NCBI GenBank assembly: GCA_023439185.1
Contig: JAEXOR010000033.1
Coordinates: 29,073-93,072 of the forward strand
From: Bacillota bacterium
GTDB taxonomy: Bacteria > Bacillota > Desulfotomaculia > Desulfotomaculales > Desulfallaceae
DNA: 64,000 bases
Reading direction: 5' to 3'
The position numbers and the translations under genes were made by a program. Positions 41,874 through 49,726 of this stretch are shown piece by piece. Positions within the stretch are counted from its first letter, which is position 1. Each line of letters begins with the position of its first letter. Under the pieces are notes generated by a model, which saw nothing but the letters and a program-made list of their open reading frames with translations, was not told where the DNA came from and searched no databases.

Positions 41874-42128
41874 TCAATCCTCGATAAGCTCATGGGCTGT
41901 GACTTTTCCGGCTTCAGCGTTTTCAATAGAACGGTTAAGACGAGCTTGATTTTGTTCACTATAAAACGGATCATATATCTCGAAAGGAATCTTACCTTGA
42001 CGCAACGCCTGACGAGCGAAAACATTGAACGCAGTGGAAAGATTCATACCGAACTCACCAAAAAGCTTCTCGGCTTTTTCTTTTACTTCCCTATCAAGCC
42101 GGATTGTTACGTTGATAGTATCTGCCAT
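41874..42128 (-). CDS. RelB/DinJ-family antitoxin
   Basis: About 84 residues. The N-terminal ribbon-helix-helix (TINVTIRLDREVKEKAEKLF, then GMNLSTAFNVFARQAL) binds the operator; the C-terminal ~35 residues (FYSEQNQARLNRSIENAEAG) wrap the toxin. YoeB is classically paired with a YefM/Phd antitoxin, so a RelB/DinJ partner is a mixed pairing. The ATG at 42128 follows GGAGGT by 7 nt; a GTG at 42137 overlaps the RBS. The promoter lies within a 48-bp palindrome. Confidence 0.9.
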   Translation of the reverse strand: MADTINVTIRLDREVKEKAEKLFGEFGMNLSTAFNVFARQALRQGKIPFEIYDPFYSEQNQARLNRSIENAEAGKVTAHELIED

Positions 42129-42159
42129 TATGAACACCTCCGTTTCTTCTTGTGATTTC

Positions 42160-42213
42160 AGTATAGCACAATATATTCGTGCATATCAAGTAATATGCAC
42201 GAATATATTGTGC
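42160..42213 (-). promoter_or_regulatory. Promoter and palindromic operator of the relB-yoeB module
   Basis: Two perfect 21-bp arms (42166-42186 and 42193-42213) flank a 6-bp spacer. On the minus strand, TTGATA (rc of 42184-42189), an 18-bp spacer and TATACT (rc of 42160-42165) form the promoter, with the spacer inside one arm. RelB-type dimers would cover it, giving autoregulation. Confidence 0.85.
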
Positions 42214-42240
42214 AACTCTCCCGGCGCTTACTCAATTGCA

Positions 42241-42410
42241 AATATTGTCGAAAATAATAGACAAGGAAGGACCGAGTCAAGGGACGGTTCTTTGACTTAT
42301 TATGCGGCCTTCCCACCCGTGAACGTCATACCCTAATGGTATTGTAGTTATAATACAACCCACAGCCATAGTGCACAGCCGGCAGCTATAAACTGCTGGC
42401 TTTACTTCGT
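42241..42410. other. Non-coding stretch with a Spo0A-like box and a repeat patch
   Basis: No gene seen. It holds TTGTCGAA at 42245-42252, a short inverted patch AGTCAA/TTGACT around GGGACGGTTC (42275-42297) resembling a dispersed repeat, and a small hairpin AGCCGGCAG/CTGCTGGCT (42378-42402). Confidence 0.45.
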
Positions 42411-42415
42411 AAATA

Positions 42416-42477
42416 TTGTCGAAAAAAGTAGATAAATTTTTCAAAAAAGCGTGAAACCAAAAGTGTTTTTAGCCGTC
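42416..42477 (+). promoter_or_regulatory. Spo0A-box-like motif plus ECF-type promoter (cassette A)
   Basis: TTGTCGAA at 42416-42423 matches the 0A box (TGTCGAA). 36 bp further, TGAAAC (42452-42457), 16-bp spacer and CGTC (42474-42477) form an ECF sigma promoter. The same layout is repeated at 44316-44377. A 58-codon gene starts 23 bp downstream. Confidence 0.72.
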
Positions 42478-42499
42478 TAATTATAAAAGGGTGCTCAAA

Positions 42500-42676
42500 A
42501 TGAATATAGGTACTTATGAAGATGACGCATGGAATTCAACATACTCGGTGAGGGCATATAGCACTATTAGATGGACTAATCAATATGATAGTCAGGGTGT
42601 TAAACATATTACAATGGCAGGGCAAACCATTTCAGGAGGTTGGAGTCTTTTAACAGGTTTTTCAATTAAAAAATAA
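42500..42676 (+). CDS. 58-residue protein, probably a truncated secreted-protein relative
   Basis: ATG 42500, 58 codons. The sequence has ...SVRAYSTIRWTNQYDSQGVK and ISGGWSLLTGFSIKK, which resembles the C-terminal part of short Firmicute secreted proteins, but here no signal peptide is present. It may be a remnant expressed from the ECF promoter just upstream, or a small cytoplasmic protein. The RBS is weak (AAAGGG). Confidence 0.45.
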   Translation: MNIGTYEDDAWNSTYSVRAYSTIRWTNQYDSQGVKHITMAGQTISGGWSLLTGFSIKK

Positions 42677-42751
42677 AAACAACTGATAGCATTTGTTTTA
42701 TTCTTTTAATTGTGGCAATATAACGGTTGTACTTCCGAAAGGAGATCATAA

Positions 42752-43183
42752 TTGCGTAGATATAATAAGGTGTTGTTTCTTATCTTGGTAGTCGTTTTTA
42801 TGACAATTGCGGGTTGCGGCAGTTCGATTAAATCCGGAGATGCAACAAAGAATGAGAATAATGATTTAAATTACACGGGTGAGAGTGAGCATTGGACTGT
42901 AAACTATGATATCACCGTTACTGGACAGTGGCTTAATACCAGCCTGGACATTAAACCCAAATACAAATCAATGATTGGTGGTGAGATAGAATATACACTA
43001 TACAAAAATGGCACTAAAAGGACTCACGGAAAGGATACGATCGACACAACAAAAATTGGAGGAAGCAGTGGCGTAGAGGGAGCTAAACCAAATAAAGGTA
43101 ATACTTATGCCATACAAATCAAATGGGATGGCAAGGAAGAAGTTTTTCCTCTAATTCTGGTTAAAACGACTGAAGACCCATAA
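42752..43183 (+). CDS. Small lipoprotein, copy B of a duplicated family
   Basis: 143 residues, lipobox IAGC, and very close to copy A at 39829: same signal peptide, same GESEHWTVNYDITVTGQW core and same C-terminus KTTEDP. Differences are mostly conservative, or in the Asn/Lys-rich linker. TTG start after AAAGGAG, as in copy A. The upstream 25 bp (CAATATAACGGTTGTACTTC) and the downstream terminator are shared, which shows a segmental duplication. Function is unknown. Confidence 0.75.
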   Translation: MRRYNKVLFLILVVVFMTIAGCGSSIKSGDATKNENNDLNYTGESEHWTVNYDITVTGQWLNTSLDIKPKYKSMIGGEIEYTLYKNGTKRTHGKDTIDTTKIGGSSGVEGAKPNKGNTYAIQIKWDGKEEVFPLILVKTTEDP

Positions 43184-43237
43184 GCATTAACTGAAATAGA
43201 AAAGAGTTCAATCCCAGTGCCCTGGAACTGTAATTAT

Positions 43238-43276
43238 AAAACCGGGATTTCTTGCTTCACGGAAACCCCCGGTTTT
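43238..43276 (+). terminator. Terminator of lipoprotein copy B
   Basis: AAACCGGG..TTTC pairs with GGAAA..CCCGGTTT, followed by TTTTCCC. Homologous to the copy A terminator. Confidence 0.75.
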
Positions 43277-43295
43277 CCCATTGGGACTTTTTAGC

Positions 43296-44225
43296 TTAGG
43301 ATTCTTTTTGTAGACCGCTATAAAGTGAAATCCCGTCAGCATACGGAACACATTTCTGCTCCAATATAACATAACGTCCGTCTTTCCAGGCAAAGGCTGT
43401 GATAAGATAACCTATTCCGTTGAGATGGTGGGCGCCCCAGATATACTGCACAACTTCAATACATGGCCGACCATCCCACGCTGCGTCTGATATTTTTATC
43501 GCGGAGTCAACACCGGCAAAACTCCGATCCGCGATAACTTTACCGTTTTGGCCATAGGCCAGTTCCAAAGCCATAGCTGTATCCTCATTGCTCATATCAA
43601 AACTAAATAACCACTCTTGCTTCGTATAAGGACTATAAACCCTTGCACGATACCCGTCCAGAAGTTCAACTTGCAAATTAAATCCACGCGAACCGTTCTC
43701 CTCTTCGAAGTAATCCGGACCGGGATTCATTCTCGGCAGTTCGATAAACCCAAGCTGATTGTTTGTAAAATCCAGCACAAAAAGGATATTGCCGCCCCCG
43801 CTGCCATTGGTATATATAGATAAAGCGACCTCTTGTCTGCCATTCATATCCCCGTCAATAGCAAACAATTGTGTCAGACGTTCATCTTCAACCGTGAGAT
43901 TGGCAATAAAAACCTCATATTCCTGGCCTGCAACCGTCGTACGGACGTATCTTTCGTAATCATGATTTTTTGAATACAGCTCAACGGTGTCATTGACCCC
44001 ATCGCCATTAAGATCCGCCTCTACTGATATCGGGTCAGGCCAGGGCGGGCCATGTCTGTCGTTCTCGTTTGCGCCTTGAGATTCATCAGCAGGTGGTGTT
44101 TCCTCAACTATTCCGGGTTGCATTGGTGATTCAGTGGAGTGAAATCCACCATCAGTCACTTTGGAGTTGCATGATGCCAGAAAAATAATCATCAGCAAGA
44201 GCATCAGAAGTCTAAACTTTTTCAT
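43296..44225 (-). CDS. Lipoprotein with FG-GAP/EF-hand-like repeat
   Basis: About 309 residues. Lipobox FLASC (Cys ~19) after a hydrophobic signal MKKFRLLMLLLMIIFLAS. A Pro/Glu/Ser-rich spacer leads to ADLNGDGVNDTVELYSK, a calcium-loop-like motif typical of VCBS/FG-GAP beta-propeller repeats, and IDGDMNGRQEVALSIY, a second one. The C-terminal half has AFAWKDGRYVILEQ. Probably an extracellular beta-propeller-like protein of unknown ligand. The ATG at 44225 is 4 nt after GGAGGT; the frame continues upstream to 44276 with no RBS. Confidence 0.75.
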   Translation of the reverse strand: MKKFRLLMLLLMIIFLASCNSKVTDGGFHSTESPMQPGIVEETPPADESQGANENDRHGPPWPDPISVEADLNGDGVNDTVELYSKNHDYERYVRTTVAGQEYEVFIANLTVEDERLTQLFAIDGDMNGRQEVALSIYTNGSGGGNILFVLDFTNNQLGFIELPRMNPGPDYFEEENGSRGFNLQVELLDGYRARVYSPYTKQEWLFSFDMSNEDTAMALELAYGQNGKVIADRSFAGVDSAIKISDAAWDGRPCIEVVQYIWGAHHLNGIGYLITAFAWKDGRYVILEQKCVPYADGISLYSGLQKES

Positions 44226-44315
44226 CTTAACCTCCATTCCGCCGCTGTCGCGGGCGGCACAAATAGATATTAGCAATAATGCCGATGCAAATTACTGCGG
44301 CGCTCCCTGCGCAAT

Positions 44316-44377
44316 TTGTCGAAAATAGTAGATAAGTTTTTTAAAAAAACGTGAACCAATACTGCTTTTTAATCGTC
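44316..44377 (+). promoter_or_regulatory. Spo0A-box-like motif plus ECF-type promoter (cassette B)
   Basis: TTGTCGAA at 44316-44323; 36 bp later TGAACC (44352-44357), 16-bp spacer and CGTC (44374-44377), followed by TAATTATAAAAG as in cassette A. It drives only a decayed 14-codon frame (44426) or, by readthrough, the TolB-like gene at 44597. Confidence 0.68.
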
Positions 44378-44425
44378 TAATTATAAAAGAATGTTCAAAA
44401 TAAAGACTTTGAAAGGGATGTCCAA

Positions 44426-44470
44426 ATGAAGGAAATATTTTTGCTTCCTCTTATTTTTTTACAGTTTTAG
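44426..44470 (+). pseudogene. Decayed lipoprotein start (14 codons)
   Basis: An ATG with the same leader and signal-peptide beginning (MKEIFLLPLIFLQF) as the lipoprotein at 46490, but stopped by TAG after 14 codons. It marks a degenerate copy. The rest of 44471-44596 shows nothing. Confidence 0.5.
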
Positions 44471-44596
44471 GCAGGCTCCAGATGATTGAAATTACCCGGA
44501 TTTAAACCAGGTCATATGCAACCAGCTCGAACATTCCCGCCGGGATATAGGGCGCCAGGTCAGTGAGGCGTAAATTAAAAGAGGAGCGTAAAATTA

Positions 44597-45751
44597 ATGA
44601 AAGCACTGACGATAATCCTGACGCTAATTTACATTAGCATTAATTTGACAGGGTGTACAGCAAATAAAGAAAGACAGTCGGTTGATAATCAACTGCAGGA
44701 GAATAAAACCCAGGCTCAGCTCCCCAATGGTAATATAAGGTTGTTATTGGGTTCATTGACGGATGATAAACTGGTTCCGATTTACGTTCCAATAGATTCT
44801 GTCAGCATGCGATTTTGCCACTGGTCCCCGGACGGTCAGTGGCTTGTATATGGCAACCAAGGTGATTTATTTATTTACAATAATAAAACAGGAGAAAATA
44901 TCAATCTCACCAACACCCCGGATAAATGGGAACTTTTACCTTTTTGGTCACCTGATGGATCAAAGTTAGGCTTCACAAGTAGGCCTTTAGATCCTCGCGA
45001 GGGACGGCCATCAATCGACGATGATTGGGTAATGTCTGGTCCTGGTGGCGGCAGTCCGGCCATTATTTGTTTGGATGGCACAGGTTATAAAATCTTGGAT
45101 GAAAAGTTAGTAATAAACCCTTTGAGTTGGTCTCCTGATGGCAAAACGGTTGCTTATGGAGCTGGGGATAGCATCCACCTATATAGTCTGAAGGACAACA
45201 AATCAATATTAATTTCTCCTGCGGAAATCGGCATAGAAGCTAAATTCATCGGTTCACCCTCCTGGTCTCCGAAACGGTTTGAAATAGCATTTTTCTTTTC
45301 TCTCGATGACAAGGAGTCCACGCGTGAAGAAATTCTTGACGGAACCGCTTCACCCACCAAACAGGGCTTTGCATTACTGGATTTAAAAACGAATGAAGTT
45401 AACGTTCTATATACCTTTGAAGGTCTTTTTACATGGTGCCGGCCCCCCGCCCTTTGGAACGCCGACGGTAGTAAATTAGCTTTCCTCTTAAGAGCCGAGG
45501 GACTTATAAATAACCCAACGGGTCTAATGGTTACTAATCGGGAAGGCGGAAATGTGCATAAGATTGGTGAAGCATATCAAGCCCTATGGGAGCCTAACGG
45601 AAACCGATTGGCATACATCGACTCCTTTGAATGCCATGTTGTTAAAATTGTGTCTTTTGATGGAGATGTATACACAACCAAAATGATTGAGCATGAGAAT
45701 ACTTTTAATGATGGGATTACGTGGCAGCCTAGTATTAAAATCAACAATTAG
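44597..45751 (+). CDS. TolB-like beta-propeller lipoprotein
   Basis: A 384-residue protein with lipobox NLTGC (Cys ~20). Repeated PD40/TolB blade motifs are visible: WSPDGQWLVYGN (~75), WSPDGSKLGFTSRP (~116), WSPDGKTVAYGAG (~178), SWSPKRFEIAFFF and LWNADGSKLAFL, about one every 50-60 residues, fitting a 6-bladed propeller outside the membrane. Such proteins usually bind protein partners. RBS GAGGAG 10 nt before the ATG. AT-rich like its neighbours. Confidence 0.85.
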   Translation: MKALTIILTLIYISINLTGCTANKERQSVDNQLQENKTQAQLPNGNIRLLLGSLTDDKLVPIYVPIDSVSMRFCHWSPDGQWLVYGNQGDLFIYNNKTGENINLTNTPDKWELLPFWSPDGSKLGFTSRPLDPREGRPSIDDDWVMSGPGGGSPAIICLDGTGYKILDEKLVINPLSWSPDGKTVAYGAGDSIHLYSLKDNKSILISPAEIGIEAKFIGSPSWSPKRFEIAFFFSLDDKESTREEILDGTASPTKQGFALLDLKTNEVNVLYTFEGLFTWCRPPALWNADGSKLAFLLRAEGLINNPTGLMVTNREGGNVHKIGEAYQALWEPNGNRLAYIDSFECHVVKIVSFDGDVYTTKMIEHENTFNDGITWQPSIKINN

Positions 45752-45983
45752 ACAATTATAGCCCTACCGGATATTGCAAAAAGAATGTGACTACATTGCT
45801 TAAAAATATTATATACACTTTAATAGGTATATTGCTTTTTTAAGTAGTATGCGCAATCTTATTAATTAATGGTCGAAATAGGGGAGGGTCTCTTGTTAAA
45901 GTTTTATTAATAACTATGTATTATAATTGAAGCGAATGTTAATTGCGCCGTTGGTGTAAGTATTTTTAAGGGGCATTTTATAA

Positions 45984-46412
45984 GTGATAAACAGTAGCAA
46001 TAAAATAACCTTATTTATTATTAACTTACTATATTTTGTTTTACTTGTTATTATTTTTATATTAAGCTCATGGTTTAACCAGTACTTGCAAAATCAAATA
46101 GCATTTAATAAATTAAACCATTTCTATGGTATATTATATTTTGCCTTATATCCTATGATATTGGGCATTTTAACCTCAATTCCTTTTGTTGTTAATGTGC
46201 TAAAAGAAAAAGGTCAATTGTATTATGATTGGTTGCGATTTTTCTCTTTTGGATTACCGTTATTTTATATGACACTTTTTCCAGTCTTGTACTTTACTCC
46301 TTTATATAAACTTTTAATTTTCAAAGACTTTATTTTGCTTTACCCAATAGTACAAAACATTTGTGCATTTATTTTTGGATTTTTAATCTTAAGTTGTTTT
46401 AGAAATAAGTAA
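45984..46412 (+). CDS. Four-helix membrane protein of unknown function
   Basis: 142 residues with four hydrophobic helices, near 9-29, 45-68, 84-105 and 112-137, and few polar loops. Codon use is extremely AT-rich, stronger than any neighbour, suggesting recent transfer or relaxed selection. The GTG start follows AAGGGG by 11 nt. The end of the gene overlaps the -35 position that the third promoter cassette would need. Confidence 0.55.
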   Translation: MINSSNKITLFIINLLYFVLLVIIFILSSWFNQYLQNQIAFNKLNHFYGILYFALYPMILGILTSIPFVVNVLKEKGQLYYDWLRFFSFGLPLFYMTLFPVLYFTPLYKLLIFKDFILLYPIVQNICAFIFGFLILSCFRNK

Positions 46413-46489
46413 TCTTACTGCTTTTTACTCGTCTAATTATAAAGAAATGTTCAAAATTAAGACAGGGGCTTTTTGAAAGGGTGGCCAAA

Positions 46490-46947
46490 ATGAAGAAAAT
46501 ATTTTTGCTTTCTTTTATTTTTTTAGTGCTGTTAACGGCATGTAAAGATAGCAGCTTTAATAGACCGCAAGAATTAAGATTCTCTGGTGCGGGTGAGCAC
46601 TGGGAAGCGGTGTTTATTCAAGAATTTACCGAGGTGTGGGATAAAAAAATAATAACGAATACTCAAATGAAAGCAACAATTCAATTGTATTAACATATAA
46701 AGATTTTAATATTGATGTAGATAGTATCCAGATTACTGAAGTCGAGTTTGAATCTCCAAATAAAAGCGGTTCTGTTAATGAAATAAAGAAAATTGATAAC
46801 TACAAGGGGATGATTACATACAAACTTGGCAGTTCAAAAAACAGTACTATCATTAGAGGCCATGACACTATTAAACTGCGCGTAAAATGGAATGATGATG
46901 AAGAAACCATCGAGCTTACAGTCGGAGAAAGTTTGGGGGAAAAATAA
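46490..46947 (+). pseudogene. Frameshifted lipoprotein, third member of the duplicated family
   Basis: Frame 1 gives a lipoprotein signal (KKIFLLSFIFLVLLTAC), then FSGAGEHWEAVFIQEFTEVW, and stops at 46691-46693. Adding one A to the A7 run at 46643-46649 joins it to a second frame reading to TAA at 46945-46947, containing YKDFNIDVDSIQITEVEFES and LRVKWNDDEETIELTVGE. GEHW and KW..EE..L match copies A and B. The alternatives to true decay are slippage-based expression or a sequencing error in the homopolymer. Confidence 0.72.
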
Positions 46948-46981
46948 ACTTGTAATTATTCAACATAGAGGGTCAAGTTAG

Positions 46982-47215
46982 GTGAATTTTGGAGCTGATT
47001 GGCTTATAGTTCTGTTAATTATATACACCCCGCTAATATTACTTAAATACACTTCGTTAAAAGAAGGTAAGGGCTGGTTACCCCAGGTTATTTTAACAAT
47101 TTCCATAGCGGCCATATTTGCAATTACAGACGGCATTGGTGATCATTTATTAATAGTGTTATATGATTTGTTCTGGACTGGTTCAATATATTTTTATCTG
47201 CATAGAGACAATTAG
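46982..47215 (+). CDS. Small membrane protein of unknown function
   Basis: 77 residues, two or three helices: DWLIVLLIIYTPLILLKYTS (6-25), VILTISIAAIFAITDGI (35-52) and LLIVLYDLFWTGSIYFYL (56-73). GTG start with the weak site AGAGGG. No recognised family. AT-rich, lying between the pseudogene and an MFS gene. Confidence 0.5.
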   Translation: MNFGADWLIVLLIIYTPLILLKYTSLKEGKGWLPQVILTISIAAIFAITDGIGDHLLIVLYDLFWTGSIYFYLHRDN

Positions 47216-47329
47216 GGGCCGTGACCTATTGGCAGTCTTTGAGACTTTTGCTTATAGCCGGCTTGCTATTTGGCGGTCCGAACTTAATTAACTAAAGATA
47301 TTATTTTAAATAAATGAAAGTTAAAGGAT

Positions 47330-48841
47330 ATGAATAACTTGAAAAACGCCGGGTTATCGAAGAAATCCGGAATTTTAACTACAACAATACTGGCAAGCGG
47401 AATGGGGTTCTTCATAACCACGGCTGTGCTCATCGCCTTACCGCCCATTCAAAAGACGTTTCAGGCAAATATGACGCAAATACAGTGGATTGGCAATTCT
47501 TACGAGCTTGCTTTGGCAACTTTTATCTTATTTAGCGGCGTTGTTAGTGATCGATATGGTTTGACCAAAGTATTCAATGCCGGAATTCTGATCTTCACCA
47601 TCAGCAGTTTATTAATCGGAATTTCAATGTCCCTAGATATGGTTATTATTTTTCGCATTTTACAGGGATTCGGGGCCGCATTAATGATTCCGGGCAGTTT
47701 GACAATAATCAGCAAGCATTTTCATACCGCGGAAAGAGGAAAGGCAATTGGGTTGTGGGCGGGTCTGTCGGGCGCTTTCTCCGCTTTAGGTCCCCTGGCC
47801 GGCGGGGTGCTGGCCGATTTTAGCTGGCGGCTTGTATTCTTAATTATGGTACCGGCGGGAATTATAACCTTAGTCATGTCAAAAAAATATCTTTCCGACG
47901 CGCCTTCTTGTACGAATGCGGGAATTAAATGGACAAGCGCCTCGCTGGCGTTTTTGTGTATATTCCCGCTGGTTTTTGGCCTCACCCGAATATCAGATTA
48001 CGGATTTGATGCCATAGTAATCGCCTGTCTGTTGTTTGAATGCTTGATTATGCCGGCTTTTATTTATCATGAATTGAGAACAGATTCTCCTCTAATTCCG
48101 ATTAGATCGTTTTCGAGAAATGTCAAATTGGCTAATCTGTCAACTGCTTTATTATATTTTTCCTTTACCGGCGCGCTTTTTCTTCTAAGCTTTTATCTGC
48201 AACAGTTTCAAGCATACAGCGCTTCTCTGGCCGGCCTAGCCATCTTACCCATAACTTTATGCATAGCATTTTTCTCAGGCTTTAGCGGTTCCATGACAGA
48301 TCGTGTAGGGCCACGACTGCAAATGGCTTTAGGCCCGTTTTTATTTACTTTGGGATGTATCTTAATCGCTATCGGAGCAAATGGCATTAATTATTTTTTA
48401 TTTTTATTCCCTGGGATCATGCTGATTGGCATTGGCATGACGGTGGTGATACCGGCTCTTACCAAAACTGCACTGGATGTCAATGAAAGCATCTACGGTA
48501 CTGCGTCCAGCGTGAACAATGCCATGGCCAAGGCCGGTGGAATGCTCGCAATAGCTGTTTTGGGCACACTAATGACACTGTCTTTTACAAATAATCTGGA
48601 AAAATTGCTCATAGAATCAGGTTTATCAACTGCACATATAAGTTCGGTCCTCGCACAAACGAAGAATATGATGATAGTAGATATCCCCTACACATTGCCG
48701 GAAATTGAGGGTTTGGTCAGACAAGCCTATTCAAAAGCCTTTATAACCGGCATGTTGGTTAATGCATCCCTATCATTTGGGTGTGTCATTATTTCATTCT
48801 TTTTAGCTTCTCACGCTATAATCCGCAATGCTGAGAAATAA
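47330..48841 (+). CDS. MFS drug-efflux-type transporter (DHA2, 14 helices)
   Basis: A 503-residue protein of the EmrB/QacA type, an exporter driven by proton exchange. Family motifs are seen: QWIGNSYELALATFILFSG (helix 2), DRYGLTKVFNAG (motif A) and IGLWAGLSGAFSALGPLAGG (motif C, diagnostic of antiporters). Substrate is unknown. ATG after AAAGGAT. The gene ends island-like AT-rich sequence on the left side of the second toxin-antitoxin-like module. No regulator gene is adjacent. Confidence 0.9.
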   Translation: MNNLKNAGLSKKSGILTTTILASGMGFFITTAVLIALPPIQKTFQANMTQIQWIGNSYELALATFILFSGVVSDRYGLTKVFNAGILIFTISSLLIGISMSLDMVIIFRILQGFGAALMIPGSLTIISKHFHTAERGKAIGLWAGLSGAFSALGPLAGGVLADFSWRLVFLIMVPAGIITLVMSKKYLSDAPSCTNAGIKWTSASLAFLCIFPLVFGLTRISDYGFDAIVIACLLFECLIMPAFIYHELRTDSPLIPIRSFSRNVKLANLSTALLYFSFTGALFLLSFYLQQFQAYSASLAGLAILPITLCIAFFSGFSGSMTDRVGPRLQMALGPFLFTLGCILIAIGANGINYFLFLFPGIMLIGIGMTVVIPALTKTALDVNESIYGTASSVNNAMAKAGGMLAIAVLGTLMTLSFTNNLEKLLIESGLSTAHISSVLAQTKNMMIVDIPYTLPEIEGLVRQAYSKAFITGMLVNASLSFGCVIISFFLASHAIIRNAEK

Positions 48842-48912
48842 CCCCTTATGATGGTTCCACATTATACTCTACTAGCCTGTGTCATCAACTTTTTCAAAAT
48901 ATATAATCTTTG

Positions 48913-49152
48913 CTAAAGATGCTTTTCTATATACTCCTTCATTTCCAAAACGGTTTTGAATTTTAGGGAGTTAGCTATTGCTTTGGCGGTTCCGGTGGCG
49001 ATAATGTCCCGGTCTTTATGATAATCAAATTTGCATGTTCTCCACGTACCGTCTCGGCTCAAGCCGCAGTAGATTGTCGAACCCTTTTCCGGCTTCATAT
49101 TAAAATGAGCCAAAAGCCTTCTAATATCACCGTGTGAAAACCTTATTGGCAT
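48913..49152 (-). CDS. HicA-like small protein, candidate toxin
   Basis: 79 residues: DIRRLLAHFNMKPEKGSTIYCGL, then a conserved-looking His (FDYHKDRDIIATGT) and an amphipathic C-terminal helix (LKFKTVLEMKEYIEKHL). A KGS turn, a central His and a final helix follow the plan of HicA-type double-stranded-RNA-binding toxins, but the match is remote. The start overlaps the stop of the upstream gene (TAATG), so both are coupled. Confidence 0.6.
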   Translation of the reverse strand: MPIRFSHGDIRRLLAHFNMKPEKGSTIYCGLSRDGTWRTCKFDYHKDRDIIATGTAKAIANSLKFKTVLEMKEYIEKHL

Positions 49153-49589
49153 TAGAAACCAATCGCTTTCTTTATTTTCTCCCTGTCACCATTACATCTA
49201 AGAAGCTTTAACAAATATACTTGCTTTAGTTCAGGTTCCACTTTAGAAAACAGATCCAGCTTTTCAAGGTAAATGGCAAGGAACTCAATTACGCTGTTGA
49301 CCAGGTCCTCAACTGCTTCCGCAACAGTATCAGCTTCGCCGTAAAGATCGATTTCATTTAATGAAACGGTATGGACGCCGAGTTCATCATCGTAATCAAC
49401 TATCGGGTTGAAAGATAGCCTGTCTAAAAGCTTGCTCAAATAGGAGGTTTTGATATGGGATACCTCTTCGTTTTCACTGGTTGCATTGTAGGTGATTACT
49501 TCAATTCCCTTTAACGCAATATTATTAAGCTCGGAATAATATCTTTTCGTATCTCTGATATTGTACCTTGGTATGGCGGCAGGCGTCAT
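49152..49589 (-). CDS. Candidate hybrid antitoxin (Phd-like N-terminus, HicB-like C-terminus)
   Basis: About 145 residues. Residues ~8-58 (NIRDTKRYYSELNNIALKG, IEVITYNATSENEEVSHIK) resemble the DNA-binding half of Phd/YefM antitoxins. Residues ~72-115 (DDELGVHTVSLNEIDLYGEA, DTVAEAVEDLVNSVIEFLAI) resemble the HicB core, with its DT.AEA.E helix start. The ATG at 49589 is 7 nt after GAGGAGG; a longer frame to 49616 has no RBS. The gene lies first in a two-gene module with a palindromic operator, the usual place for an antitoxin. Confidence 0.6.
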   Translation of the reverse strand: MTPAAIPRYNIRDTKRYYSELNNIALKGIEVITYNATSENEEVSHIKTSYLSKLLDRLSFNPIVDYDDELGVHTVSLNEIDLYGEADTVAEAVEDLVNSVIEFLAIYLEKLDLFSKVEPELKQVYLLKLLRCNGDREKIKKAIGF

Positions 49590-49633
49590 TTTACGGTCCT
49601 CCTCGCGGGATTCCATTTTGTTCCCTCGCTTTC

Positions 49634-49687
49634 ATTATAATATAAATGACTACCGTGGTCAATGTAGCCAATGTGGTCACGGTAGTC
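49634..49687 (-). promoter_or_regulatory. Promoter and palindromic operator of the second toxin-antitoxin-like module
   Basis: On the minus strand, TTGACC (rc of 49657-49662), 17-bp spacer and TATAAT (rc of 49634-49639). Inverted arms GACTACCGTG (49648-49657) and CACGGTAGTC (49678-49687) straddle the -35 region, consistent with autorepression. Confidence 0.8.
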
Positions 49688-49726
49688 CTAAATATTATAT
49701 GCAATAAAAATTAAGAATAATCATTA

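Noticed and set aside
42275..42297. Small inverted patch AGTCAA/TTGACT considered as an insertion-sequence end
   Set aside because: Only 6-bp arms and no transposase or second end; kept only as a note on a dispersed repeat-like patch.
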